This document shows, in pieces, positions 1 to 8,525 of a stretch of DNA of 41,174 nucleotides (position 1 is the first letter of the stretch; every line of letters starts with the position of its first letter). This stretch comes from DYCT01 sp051875715 (GTDB lineage Bacteria; Bacteroidota; Bacteroidia; Bacteroidales; Bacteroidaceae), in contig JBJEHD010000072.1 of NCBI GenBank assembly GCA_051875715.1, positions 1-41,174 on the forward strand, given 5' to 3'. Under the pieces are notes generated by a model. It saw only the letters and a list, made by a program, of their open reading frames with translations. It was not told where the DNA came from and ran no database searches. Made by a program: the position numbers and the translations under genes.

Positions 1-6
1 CTTCTC

Positions 7-51
7 AAAAATAGAAGTTGTTATCATCATAACGCTAATGACCGATTTGGG
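7..51. repeat. bipartite repeat, first copy
   Basis: AAAAATAGAAGT at 7-18 and CCGATTTGGG at 42-51, separated by 23 bases, matching 35949-35993. A partial inverted copy of the right block (AACCCAAAT) occurs at 646-654. Confidence 0.6.
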
Positions 52-57
52 TTTATC

Positions 58-155
58 CCTCCCGCATCGTCAGATGCGGACAAACAATCGGGAGGCCGTT
101 CCCTCCCGTAAGAAACCAAGGCCAACCCCGAAGGGGCACAGGCTCGGTTGGCCTT
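58..155. repeat. cluster of three inverted repeats
   Basis: Several hairpins sit close together. CCTCCCG at 58-64 pairs with CGGGAGG at 89-95 and encloses a small GCATC/GATGC hairpin at 64-77. A third copy of the arm (CCCTCCCG) lies at 101-108. AAGGCCAACC at 118-127 pairs perfectly with GGTTGGCCTT at 146-155, with CCCC-GAA-GGGG nested inside. The last could terminate transcription entering from outside the window, but no clear T-run follows. I see no gene here. Confidence 0.5.
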
Positions 156-830
156 ACCTTAGACTATGAGGCCATCGGCCTCCAAGGCTTGCCAGCGCGG
201 GCAAGATGGTAGGCGCTGAGATTGAGGACGAAGGGAGTGTACTGTCGTACACGACCGAGTTCGAATATCGAAAGCAACGACGCGGATTGCCCGTGATGAC
301 GAGCCGACTTGAGCCCCTCCACGGATGGGTTTGGGGAGGCAAGCCCCGCCTGGCAGGCGGGGTATTGGGGTGGTCGAAAAAAGTTTCTTTTTTTTTACCG
401 CAGGCGTTTCGTTCGGGCCGGCCGCGCTTTCGGCCGAAGGTCGGTTGGGGGACATTCCGTCGGTATGGTCGGGGTGATGCGGCAGGGCGTCGGGCGAGGG
501 GGAGGATCGGATCGCGCCTCCGCTGACGTTTTGGAGGCCGTTTGTCCGCCTTATGCCTTCTCGGGCGCGGCAATTTTCCGCCGAAGGCGGTTTTGCCAAA
601 AGGATGCAACTCTTGACATAGAACAACGCTTTCAAGGGCGCATTAACCCAAATTTGGATTTAGTAGGATTTGAAGGCCTATCAAAATGACAGAATCGGAG
701 GACGTGTCGGCCTCGTTTGCTACGCAGGAGAAATCAGGCGATGACGAAAAGAAAGCCTTGACAGATTGTTACTTGTCAACGTGTAAAGGAAGAAAAAATA
801 TCGAAAAATAAGCCCTTATTCCATAAATTT
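156..830. other. non-coding GC-rich intergenic stretch
   Basis: About 680 bases in which I find no convincing gene. Overlapping frames are open on both strands for 100-160 codons, but their translations are arginine- and proline-rich, low in hydrophobic residues and lack recognisable domains. That is what GC-rich non-coding DNA gives. The stretch holds a perfect hairpin (CCCCGCCT 344-351 with AGGCGGGG 355-362), a GTGTAC/GTACAC palindrome near 240 and a T-run near 388. It may be a dispersed intergenic repeat; that is inference. Confidence 0.5.
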
Positions 831-833
831 ATT

Positions 834-841
834 TATCTTTG
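834..841 (+). promoter_or_regulatory. promoter -7 element for the SusC operon
   Basis: TATCTTTG matches the Bacteroidetes -7 consensus TANNTTTG. Transcription would begin about 6 bases downstream, giving a leader of roughly 325 nt before the SusC start codon. I see no good TTTG -33 box at the usual 19-base spacing, so a regulator may be needed. Confidence 0.6.
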
Positions 842-846
842 CGCGG

Positions 847-1172
847 TGCACCTCGTCCAAGGGTGAAAAGTACCCTTACGGAAGGATGCCGGCGAAGCCT
901 CGTGAGAGAGTCCGAGCCGAAAGAAAAGAGTGAAAAAGTAGAGATAACAACCGAATATCTTGTTTAATTTTTTAGATTATGAAGAGAATGACCTTAACCT
1001 CCAAACCTGTTTCTTTCATGGGAGACGCGTGGCTCGCGCTCCCGGTATCCCCTCCGTATGTCCAGATGGCCGTTGGGCTTTAGCGAAGCGCCCTCCTGCG
1101 GCTTGTAGGCAAGGGCGTAAGAATCAAACAGAACAATCAATCAAATCAAATCAAATAAATCGAAAAGCATTT
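847..1172 (+). promoter_or_regulatory. long structured 5' leader of the SusC operon
   Basis: The segment between the predicted start of transcription and the SusC ATG is rich in hairpins. AAGGGT 859-864 pairs with ACCCTT 872-877. GGC-GAA-GCC lies at 891-899. CTCG 899-902 can pair with CGAG 914-917. GGGAG plus CGCG (1020-1029) pairs with CGCG plus CTCCC (1035-1043). GGGC 1075-1078 pairs with GCCC 1090-1093. It does not match any riboswitch consensus I know well. Long leaders, some controlled by antisense small RNAs, are known upstream of susC genes in Bacteroides. A role in post-transcriptional control is inference. Confidence 0.5.
979..1083 (+). CDS. possible 34-aa leader peptide (upstream ORF)
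   Basis: An ATG at 979, preceded by the AT-rich stretch typical of Bacteroidetes gene starts, opens a 34-codon frame that begins MKRMTLTSKPVSF and ends with TAG at 1081-1083. It covers the GGGAG/CTCCC hairpin at 1020-1043 and stops inside the GGGC/GCCC hairpin at 1075-1093, so translation could change the folding of the leader. The peptide has no recognisable domain or signal sequence. It may be chance: the SusC frame is also open through this leader. Alternative ATGs lie at 988 and 1018. Confidence 0.25.
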   Translation: MKRMTLTSKPVSFMGDAWLALPVSPPYVQMAVGL

Positions 1173-4100
1173 ATGAAGAGTTATTTACGAGTATTCCTGC
1201 TGTTCTTCTTCTTCTCTGCGCTGGCATTCGCGCAGAAGACGTCGGTGAACGGCTTGGTTACTTCCGCAGACGATGGCGAACCGATTATCGGTGCCACAGT
1301 GACGGTAAAGGGCAATACCACCATTGGTACAGTGACGGATATAGACGGTAAGTTCATGCTGAGCGTGCCGTCGGGAACGAAAGTGATTGTGGTTTCTTAC
1401 GTAGGTATGAAAACCCAGGAAGTGGCCGTCAAGTCCGGTTTAATGAAAATTGTGATGCAGAGCGATGCAGAACAGTTGGACGAAGTGGTTGTGACGGGTA
1501 TGCAGAAGATGGATAAACGTCTGTTTACCGGTGCCGCCACCAAGTTGGACGCTTCGAAGACGAAACTCGACGGTATGGCCGACATCAGCCGAAGCCTCGA
1601 AGGCCGTGCGGCCGGTGTGTCGGTGCAGAACGTGTCCGGTACGTTCGGTACGGCGCCGAAAATCCGCGTCCGTGGTGCCACGTCTATCTACGGTAGTTCG
1701 AAGCCGCTGTGGGTGGTCGATGGCGTCGTGATGGAGGACAATGTGGAGGTGAGTGCCGACGACCTCTCGTCCGGTAACGCTGAAACCTTGATTTCGTCCG
1801 CCATCGCCGGTTTGAACTCCGACGATATCGAGAGCATCCAGATTCTGAAAGACGGTTCCGCCACCTCTATCTATGGTGCGCGCGCCATGGCCGGTGTGGT
1901 TGTCGTAACCACCAAGAAAGGTAAGGCCGGTGCCAGCTCCATCAGCTATACGGGTGAGTTCACCATGCGTATGAAGCCGAACTACAACAACTTCAACTTG
2001 ATGAATTCGCAAGACCAGATGTCGGTCTACAAGGAAATGCAACAGAAAGGTTGGCTGAACCTGGGCGAAACGATGCGTGCTTCGTCGAGCGGTGTGTACG
2101 GCAAGATGTACCAACTCATCAATACCTACGACGCCGCTTCGGGCAAGTTCTTGCTCGACAACACCGAGGCCGCCCGCAACGCCTACCTGCAGGACGCCGA
2201 GTTCCGCAACACCGACTGGTTCGACCAGTTGTTCCGCACAAACGTGTCGCATAACCACGCTGTCAGCATCCGTGGCGGTACGGACAAGGCCACGTTCTAC
2301 GGTTCGTTGAGTTTGATGCACGACCCGGGATGGACGCTCTCCAGCTCGGTGAACCGCTACACGTTCAACGCCAACTCGTCGTTCAACCTCTCCAAGCGCG
2401 TGACGTTGGGCATCAAGGGTACGGGTTCGTATCGTCAGCAGAAAGCCCCGGGTACGCTGTCGCAGAGCACCGACGTGGTGAGCGGTGAGGTAAAACGCGA
2501 CTTCGATATCAATCCCTACAGCTACGCCTTGAACACGTCGCGTACGCTGAGCGCGAGCGAGAAATATACGCGTAACTACTGCGAGTTCAACATCTTCGAC
2601 GAGTTGAACAACAACTATATCGACCTGAACCTGACGGACGTGATGTTCCAGGGCGACTTGTCGTGGAAACCCATACAGGGATTGGAAATCAACGCCTTGG
2701 GTGCGTTGCGCTATTCGCACGCCCTGCAGGAACACCACATCATGGACGAGTCCAACCAGGCCCGTGCCTACCGCGCCGGTATCGACCCCGAGGATGCCAC
2801 CATCCGCGACAGCAACCCCTTCCTGTATAAGGACCCGGACATCGCCAACGCACTGCCTGTGACGGTGTTGCCCAACGGCGGTATCTACGACCGTACGGAC
2901 AACACGATGCGAAGCGTCGACTTCCGCGCCACGGCTTCGTGGAACACGCACCTGAAGGAAATCCACCTGTTCAACCTCTTCGGAGGTATGGAAACCAACT
3001 CCACCAACCGCCAGGCAACCTGGTTCCGCGGCTGGGGCTACCAGTACTCGATGGGCGGCACGCCGTCGTACGACTACAACATCTTCAAGCAAGGTCAGGA
3101 GGAGAACACGCAGTACTACTCCAACGGCTATACCTACTCGCGCAGCGTGGCCTTCTTCGCCATGGGTACGTATTCGTTCAACGGCAAGTACGTGTTCAAC
3201 GGAACCATCCGTTACGAAGGAACCAACAAACTGGGCCGCAGCCGCAGCGCACGCTGGTTGCCTACGTGGAACATCTCTGCTGCATGGAACATGCACGAAG
3301 AAAACTGGTTCAAGAAGCAGAACGCTTTGAGCCACTTGACGATGAAGGCTTCTTACTCGCTGACCGCCGACCGTGGTCCGGCTTGGCTGACCAACTCCAA
3401 CGCCGTCATCTCGGCAGGCAACGTATGGCGTCCGTCGGCCGACGTGGTTGAGTCCGGTCTGGGTATCGGCAGCTTGGAAAACTCCGAACTGACCTACGAA
3501 AAGAAACGTGAGTTCAACTTCGGTCTGGAAGCCGGTTTCCTCGACAACCGCATCAACTTCGTGTTCGACGTGTTCACGCGCGACAACTACGACTTGATTG
3601 GCCAGGTCAACACGATGGGTATCGGTGGTGAAGTCCGCAAGTACGCCAACGTCGCTTCGATGAAGAGCCACGGTTACGAATTCACCTTGTCGACCATCAA
3701 CATCAAGAAGAAAGACTTCCAGTGGGGTACGGACTTTATCTTCTCCGATTCGCGTACGAAGATTACCGACCTGAAGGCTTCGTCGCGTGTCATCGACCTG
3801 ATCACCGGTCAGTCTTCTTCTTCCTTCCGCGAAGGCTATCCGGTACGTGCCTTGTTCTCCATCCCCTTCATGGGTCTGAACGAGAACGGTTACCCGACCT
3901 TCATCAACCAGGACAACGAGTTGACGGTATCGAACATCAACTTCCAGGAATACGAGAACATCGACTACCTGAAATATGAAGGCCCGATTGACCCGCCCAT
4001 CAACGGTTCGTTCGGCAACAACTTCAAGTACAAGGGCTTCGGCTTGAACGTGTTCATCACGTACTCGTTCGGCAACAAGGTCCGCCTCGACCCGGTGTTC

Positions 4101-4508
4101 AGTTCGTCCTACTCCGACCTGACGGCCACTCCGAAAGAGTTCCTGAACCGCTGGATGGTGCCGGGCGACGAAGATGTGACGGACGTGCCGGTCATCCTGA
4201 GCCGCCGCGAGTCCAAACAGAACACCGACTTGAAGTATGCCTACAATGCCTACAACTACTCGACGGCCCGTGTGGCCAACGGTGGATTCATCCGCATGAA
4301 GGAGATCTCCTTGACGTATGACTTCCCGAAACGTTGGACCGACGCACTGCGCATCAACAACTTGCAGCTGAAACTGCAGGCTTCCAACCTGTTCCTGATT
4401 TACTCGGACAAGGCACTGAACGGCCAGGATCCGGAGTTCTTCAACACGGGTGGTGTGGCATCGCCGCTGCCGAAGCAGTTCACCATGACAGTCAGATTTA
4501 GTTTGTAA
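1173..4508 (+). CDS. SusC/RagA family TonB-linked outer membrane transporter
   Basis: Outer-membrane, TonB-dependent importer of 1111 aa that would pair with the SusD-like lipoprotein 20 bases downstream. The signal peptide is residues 1-20 (F-rich core, cleavage after AFA). A carboxypeptidase-regulatory-like domain covers about 24-95, the TonB-box-like LDEVVVTG is at 102-109, the plug runs to about 225 (including RVRGATSIYGSSKPLWVVDG and ILKDGSATSIYGARA), and the rest is a large beta barrel ending in the aromatic VRFSL. The frame stays open upstream to a TTG at 960, but only the ATG at 1173 places the signal peptide at the N terminus. It is the first gene of a five-gene operon. The substrate cannot be read from the sequence; the metallohydrolase neighbour favours peptide over glycan (inference). 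Confidence 0.95.
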   Translation: MKSYLRVFLLFFFFSALAFAQKTSVNGLVTSADDGEPIIGATVTVKGNTTIGTVTDIDGKFMLSVPSGTKVIVVSYVGMKTQEVAVKSGLMKIVMQSDAEQLDEVVVTGMQKMDKRLFTGAATKLDASKTKLDGMADISRSLEGRAAGVSVQNVSGTFGTAPKIRVRGATSIYGSSKPLWVVDGVVMEDNVEVSADDLSSGNAETLISSAIAGLNSDDIESIQILKDGSATSIYGARAMAGVVVVTTKKGKAGASSISYTGEFTMRMKPNYNNFNLMNSQDQMSVYKEMQQKGWLNLGETMRASSSGVYGKMYQLINTYDAASGKFLLDNTEAARNAYLQDAEFRNTDWFDQLFRTNVSHNHAVSIRGGTDKATFYGSLSLMHDPGWTLSSSVNRYTFNANSSFNLSKRVTLGIKGTGSYRQQKAPGTLSQSTDVVSGEVKRDFDINPYSYALNTSRTLSASEKYTRNYCEFNIFDELNNNYIDLNLTDVMFQGDLSWKPIQGLEINALGALRYSHALQEHHIMDESNQARAYRAGIDPEDATIRDSNPFLYKDPDIANALPVTVLPNGGIYDRTDNTMRSVDFRATASWNTHLKEIHLFNLFGGMETNSTNRQATWFRGWGYQYSMGGTPSYDYNIFKQGQEENTQYYSNGYTYSRSVAFFAMGTYSFNGKYVFNGTIRYEGTNKLGRSRSARWLPTWNISAAWNMHEENWFKKQNALSHLTMKASYSLTADRGPAWLTNSNAVISAGNVWRPSADVVESGLGIGSLENSELTYEKKREFNFGLEAGFLDNRINFVFDVFTRDNYDLIGQVNTMGIGGEVRKYANVASMKSHGYEFTLSTINIKKKDFQWGTDFIFSDSRTKITDLKASSRVIDLITGQSSSSFREGYPVRALFSIPFMGLNENGYPTFINQDNELTVSNINFQEYENIDYLKYEGPIDPPINGSFGNNFKYKGFGLNVFITYSFGNKVRLDPVFSSSYSDLTATPKEFLNRWMVPGDEDVTDVPVILSRRESKQNTDLKYAYNAYNYSTARVANGGFIRMKEISLTYDFPKRWTDALRINNLQLKLQASNLFLIYSDKALNGQDPEFFNTGGVASPLPKQFTMTVRFSL

Positions 4509-4528
4509 TCCGTAACCAAAGCATCAAT

Positions 4529-6103
4529 ATGAAACTGAAGAAAATATATAGTTTATTGTTCTTGTCGGTAGCGTTTGCCGCGTGCGACGACTACTTGTCC
4601 ACCCTGCCGGATAACCGTACGGAACTGGACACGGCCGACAAGGTGAAGTCGCTGATGTCGTCGGCCTATTCGGTGGGCAACCCTGCCATCATCGCCGAGT
4701 TGAGCAGCGACAACTTCATTGACAACGGAAAGTCTCTGGGTTCGCTGGACCGTATGCACGACGAACTTTTTGCCTGGCAGGCTTCGACGGCCTCGCTGAG
4801 CACGAACGACTCGCCGGGCCAGTACTGGAACTACACGTACAACGCCATCGCGCACGCCAACCACGCACTGCAGGCCATCGACAAACTGGAAGAACAAGAA
4901 GGAACGTCGGACTTGCTGAAGGGTCTGCGCGTAGAGGCTCTGCTCTGCCGGGCCTATGGCCACTTCTCGCTGGCCAACCTGTTCTGCCTCCCCTACGTAC
5001 ACGGCGCTGCCAACGACGCACAGGGCATCCCGTACGCCACCGAGCCGGAAACCACGGTGTCGCCCGACTATCAGCGCGGCACGTTGGCCGAGACGTATGA
5101 GAAAATCAAGAAGGACATCGACGATGCGTTCGAAATCGGTGTCGGCTACCTCGACGGCGTACACACCGTGGCGAAATATCACTTCGACAGCAAGTCGGCC
5201 AACGCTCTTGCCGCCCAGTTCTATTTGTACTACGGCGATTACGAGAAGGTAATCTCGTTTGCCAACACGGTGTTGGGCACCAACCCGGTTGCGATGATGC
5301 GCGACTACACCACCATCGAACTCGACGAGGTGGAATACATCGGCAACTGGTACGTGAAGACCTCGCAGGCTTGCAACCTGATGCTGCAGGCCTACAACTC
5401 GGCTTTCTTCCGCGTTTACGGTACGCGCTACGGTCATGGCGGTACGGCATCGGCCGGCTGTCTGCGTGGCGGCGGCCCGAACTGGAGCGACTTCCCGCCC
5501 TTCTCGAAGAACTTCTACATCCGTAACATCGAGTACGGCGTCATCTTCCCGAAGCAGATTGAGTTCTTTGAATACACCGACAAGGTGGCCGGTATTGGCT
5601 TTGTACATACCGTGGTGCCGGTGTTCACGGCCGAACGCGTCCTGCTGGACCGTGCCGAGGCTTACGTGCACACGCACCAACTGGGCAAGGCCTTGGAAGA
5701 CCTGGCATTGTGGACATCGACGCACAAGGTATCGGCTGCGCTGTCCGACGCGCAAATCAAGAAGTTCTATGTGGAAGGCAACCGCTATTTCTATAACAAG
5801 TTCCACTACAACGTATCGGACCTGAACGACGAAGAGAGCACCTACCTGCAGTGCGTACTCCACTTCCGTCGTTGCGAAACGGTGTACGAAGGAACCCGTT
5901 GGTCCGATCTGAAGCGCTACGGCATCAATATCTCGCACACGTTCGACAAGAAGGTGACGGAGGAACTGACGTACGACGACCCGCGTCGTGCCATCCAGAT
6001 TCCGGCCGACGTAGTGGCTGCCGGCTTGCCGGGCAACCCGCGTCCGACGGCTACGGCTGCCGGTTCCGGCACGTCGACGTCTGATTTTGTATTGGTCAAA
6101 TAA
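4529..6103 (+). CDS. RagB/SusD family outer membrane lipoprotein
   Basis: Surface substrate-binding lipoprotein of 524 aa that closes over the SusC channel. A lipoprotein signal peptide ends at the lipobox FAAC, lipidated Cys19, followed by DD, as expected for export to the cell surface in Bacteroidetes. The N-terminal half shows the helical TPR-like pattern of the family (YWNYTYNAIAHANHALQAID, LLCRAYGHFSLANLFCLPY). The C-terminal part has the FRRCETVYEGTRWSDLKRYG motif found near the end of SusD proteins, where family members usually read R..EL..EG.R..DL.R. It follows SusC by 20 bases. The C terminus (about 500-520) is rich in small residues (TATAAGSGTSTS). Substrate unknown. Confidence 0.93.
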   Translation: MKLKKIYSLLFLSVAFAACDDYLSTLPDNRTELDTADKVKSLMSSAYSVGNPAIIAELSSDNFIDNGKSLGSLDRMHDELFAWQASTASLSTNDSPGQYWNYTYNAIAHANHALQAIDKLEEQEGTSDLLKGLRVEALLCRAYGHFSLANLFCLPYVHGAANDAQGIPYATEPETTVSPDYQRGTLAETYEKIKKDIDDAFEIGVGYLDGVHTVAKYHFDSKSANALAAQFYLYYGDYEKVISFANTVLGTNPVAMMRDYTTIELDEVEYIGNWYVKTSQACNLMLQAYNSAFFRVYGTRYGHGGTASAGCLRGGGPNWSDFPPFSKNFYIRNIEYGVIFPKQIEFFEYTDKVAGIGFVHTVVPVFTAERVLLDRAEAYVHTHQLGKALEDLALWTSTHKVSAALSDAQIKKFYVEGNRYFYNKFHYNVSDLNDEESTYLQCVLHFRRCETVYEGTRWSDLKRYGINISHTFDKKVTEELTYDDPRRAIQIPADVVAAGLPGNPRPTATAAGSGTSTSDFVLVK

Positions 6104-6106
6104 TAA

Positions 6107-7084
6107 ATGAAGAACAGCAATATGAAGAAATTAGTATATAGCAGTCTGCTGGCCGCCGCAGCGGTGGCCCTGACGTTCACTTCCTGCTCGGACGACGATT
6201 TCGGCCCGTCCATCTTCGACACGACGCCGAAGCAGATGTCCAAGTTCGAAAAGTGGCTGGACGAGAACTACCGCATCCCCTACAACATCGAATTCAAGTA
6301 TCAGATGGAGGACATCGAGTCCGACTACGACTACAACTTGGTGCCGGCCCGGCTGGACAAGTCGATGCAAATCGCCAAAATCGCCAAGTACCTGTGGTTC
6401 GATGTGTATGACACCATGGTGCCCGACAAGGACTTCATGAAGAAATATGCGCCGCGTATTATCCACTTGATTGGCAGCCCCGCCATCAACGCTTCGTCCA
6501 ACACCATGGTGCTGGGTACGGCCGAAGGCGGTCTGAAGATCACCCTCTACTGGATTAACAACCTGGACAAGACGGACATCGATGCCTTGAACGAATACTA
6601 CTTCAAGACGATGCACCACGAGTTTGCCCACATCTTGCACCAGACGAAGACCTATCCGCAGGAGTTCAATTTGATTTCGGCAACCGGCTATCAGCGTGAC
6701 GAATGGCAGTACAACACGGACCTCGAGGCCAACAGCGCCGGTTTCGTGTCGCCGTACGCCCGCTCGGAAAACCGCGAAGACTTCGTAGAAGTGATTGCCA
6801 ACTACCTGACCAAGACCGACGAGCAATGGGAACAGATGATGACACGTGCCCGCACGACGCTCTCGAAGGTGGAAGAAGTCACCGATGAATCCGGCAAGAC
6901 CATCTCGAAACTGGTGGACGACGGCATCGACGGCGAGGCTGTCATCAAACAGAAATTCGAGATTGCCAAGAACTGGCTGCGCGACGCATGGGGCATCGAC
7001 ATCCACGAACTGCGCAAGGAAATCATCAAACGCGAACTCGAGGTGCCGAACATCACCATCGACGATTTGTTGGAAAACGAGTAA
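6107..7084 (+). CDS. SusCD-associated zinc metallohydrolase lipoprotein
   Basis: Predicted zinc peptidase of 325 aa anchored by a lipid at Cys27 (lipobox TSC followed by SDDD). The zinc motif HEFAH is at 171-175 and is preceded by another His. About 50 residues later comes the acidic EDFVE (224-228), which could give the third metal ligand. This fits the putative zinc-binding metallopeptidase family (Peptidase_Mx1) and the 'substrate import-associated zinc metallohydrolase lipoprotein' group that travels with SusC/SusD pairs. It lies 3 bases after the SusD stop. The ATG at 6122 is an alternative start that gives a more usual MKKLVYS signal peptide. Its likely role is trimming a bound protein or peptide before import; activity is inferred from the motif. 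Confidence 0.85.
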   Translation: MKNSNMKKLVYSSLLAAAAVALTFTSCSDDDFGPSIFDTTPKQMSKFEKWLDENYRIPYNIEFKYQMEDIESDYDYNLVPARLDKSMQIAKIAKYLWFDVYDTMVPDKDFMKKYAPRIIHLIGSPAINASSNTMVLGTAEGGLKITLYWINNLDKTDIDALNEYYFKTMHHEFAHILHQTKTYPQEFNLISATGYQRDEWQYNTDLEANSAGFVSPYARSENREDFVEVIANYLTKTDEQWEQMMTRARTTLSKVEEVTDESGKTISKLVDDGIDGEAVIKQKFEIAKNWLRDAWGIDIHELRKEIIKRELEVPNITIDDLLENE

Positions 7085-7107
7085 TTCATAACTAAGAATT
7101 GACAGAC

Positions 7108-8478
7108 ATGAAGAAATTAGTATATTCCCTTTTGTTGTGTGCAGGCGTGCTGACCTTGGCAAGCGCTTGCGATGACGATAACGAGAAGTTCGACTTGTCC
7201 GCTGCCGAACGCCTGAAGCAGGCACAAGACAATGCCATCAGCAGTCTGCAGTCGGCCGAAAATGGCTGGGTGATGGAGTTTTATTCCGACACCGCCAGTT
7301 CGGGCGGTTTCACGCTGCTGGCCAAGTTCGACGCACAGATGCAGGTGACGGTGGCCGGTGAGGCAGCCATTGCCGGCACGCACGAGAAAGTGACGAGCAA
7401 GTACTCCATGGCCGGCGACCGCGGCCCGGTGCTCGCATTCTCCACCTACAACCGCCTGTTCCACCTCTTTTCCGACCCGCAAGGCGACGGTGTCGGCATG
7501 CAGGGCGACTACGAGTTCATGGTGCTGAAGTCCTCGAAGGAAGAAATGATTCTGCAGGGCAAGAAGCGCAACGCCATCATCCGGATGTATCCGCTGGCCG
7601 TCGGCGAGGACTGGGATGCCTACCTGAGCAAAGTGGATGCCGTCAACGAGGCGTTCATACAGGAGTCTCCTTTCAAATGGAACCTGGTCATCAACGAAGG
7701 CACCAAACCGGAAGACACGGTGAAGGTGGCAATCGACAAATACCGTACGATGCGGTTCACGCGCACGTTCGTGCTGACGGAGGAAGACACCGACCAGCCG
7801 CAGCTGATTGGTACGTACGACACGGAGGAATCGTCTTCTTGCTACATCATCACCCCCGAGGGACTGAAGTTCTACAACCCGTTCGCACTCGGCAAACTGA
7901 CGCTTGACAAGATGGAGTGGAACACGGAAAAGAAACGCATGGTAGAGGGAACGCTCAGCCTGGAAGCCATCAAGATGACCCCGCTCCAGTTGTTCTGTAT
8001 CTCCGAGTCTACCTGGGTGCTGGATACGTTGGACATGTCCGACATGTTTGCCGACTATTTCTACAAGGCATCTGACGCCGTCAAGGCAGCCGGACGCTAC
8101 GAGGAAGGCTACTATTTCTACATGTCGTTCGCTTATGTTTCGATGTACGAAGTGCCGGTCGTATGGTTCCCGCAAATCAGCGGTTCGAGCCCGGCCATCA
8201 TGGAACTGAAGTACACCCCCAGCAAGACCGATCCGGAAGTCTTGTCGATAGCCGTGTCGAATGCCTACAACCAGGCCGGATACGATGCTTTCAGCCAAAT
8301 TCCCGAGGTGGAGAAATTGCTGAAATACATGGCGAAGTCGTACCGACTGGTGGCCGATGACAACAACAACCCCACCCGCATCCGTTTCTGCAATTCGTTC
8401 GGAACCGGGAAGCACATCTTCACGTTGTATAAGTACGGGGGCAACAAGTTGTTCGAACTGGAAGAGGAAGATAAATAA
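7108..8478 (+). CDS. DUF4302-like lipoprotein of the SusCD operon
   Basis: A lipoprotein of 456 aa with signal peptide MKKLVYSLLLCAG and lipobox SAC at Cys21, followed by DDDNEK, an acidic surface-export-type signal. The next part (SAAERLKQAQDNAISSLQSAENGWVMEFY) resembles the start of DUF4302 proteins, a Bacteroidetes family often beside SusD genes and of unknown function. No catalytic motif is visible; the rest reads as beta-rich with many aromatics, which would suit ligand binding. The ATG at 7108 was chosen over a TTG at 7099. Its first residues (MKKLVYS) nearly repeat those of the preceding gene product, hinting at a shared signal-peptide origin. Probably an accessory surface protein of the importer (inference). 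Confidence 0.7.
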   Translation: MKKLVYSLLLCAGVLTLASACDDDNEKFDLSAAERLKQAQDNAISSLQSAENGWVMEFYSDTASSGGFTLLAKFDAQMQVTVAGEAAIAGTHEKVTSKYSMAGDRGPVLAFSTYNRLFHLFSDPQGDGVGMQGDYEFMVLKSSKEEMILQGKKRNAIIRMYPLAVGEDWDAYLSKVDAVNEAFIQESPFKWNLVINEGTKPEDTVKVAIDKYRTMRFTRTFVLTEEDTDQPQLIGTYDTEESSSCYIITPEGLKFYNPFALGKLTLDKMEWNTEKKRMVEGTLSLEAIKMTPLQLFCISESTWVLDTLDMSDMFADYFYKASDAVKAAGRYEEGYYFYMSFAYVSMYEVPVVWFPQISGSSPAIMELKYTPSKTDPEVLSIAVSNAYNQAGYDAFSQIPEVEKLLKYMAKSYRLVADDNNNPTRIRFCNSFGTGKHIFTLYKYGGNKLFELEEEDK

Positions 8479-8525
8479 TAGAGAGATGTTTTATTGTTAG
8501 TATTATAACTTAACTGAATTTGATT

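Noticed and set aside
154..635. Overlapping 150-aa frames on both strands in the first kilobase
   Set aside because: Arg/Pro-rich translations without domains, mutually overlapping, in a repeat-rich stretch.
686..811. 41-codon ORF starting MTESEDVSASFATQ
   Set aside because: Hydrophilic composition is plausible, but there is no promoter, no start context and no family; too weak to call a gene.
847..930. Resemblance of GGGTGAAAAGTACCC to a 23S rRNA or RNase P segment or a group II intron
   Set aside because: The match is confined to one short hairpin; the flanking order does not fit any of these RNAs.
960..1172. In-frame upstream extension of SusC starting at TTG 960
   Set aside because: It would bury the signal peptide 71 residues inside the protein and has no domain; the frame is open by chance.
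1440..3671. 743-codon minus-strand frame inside SusC
   Set aside because: Antisense shadow of a GC-biased gene; translation is Val/Arg/His-rich with no domain.
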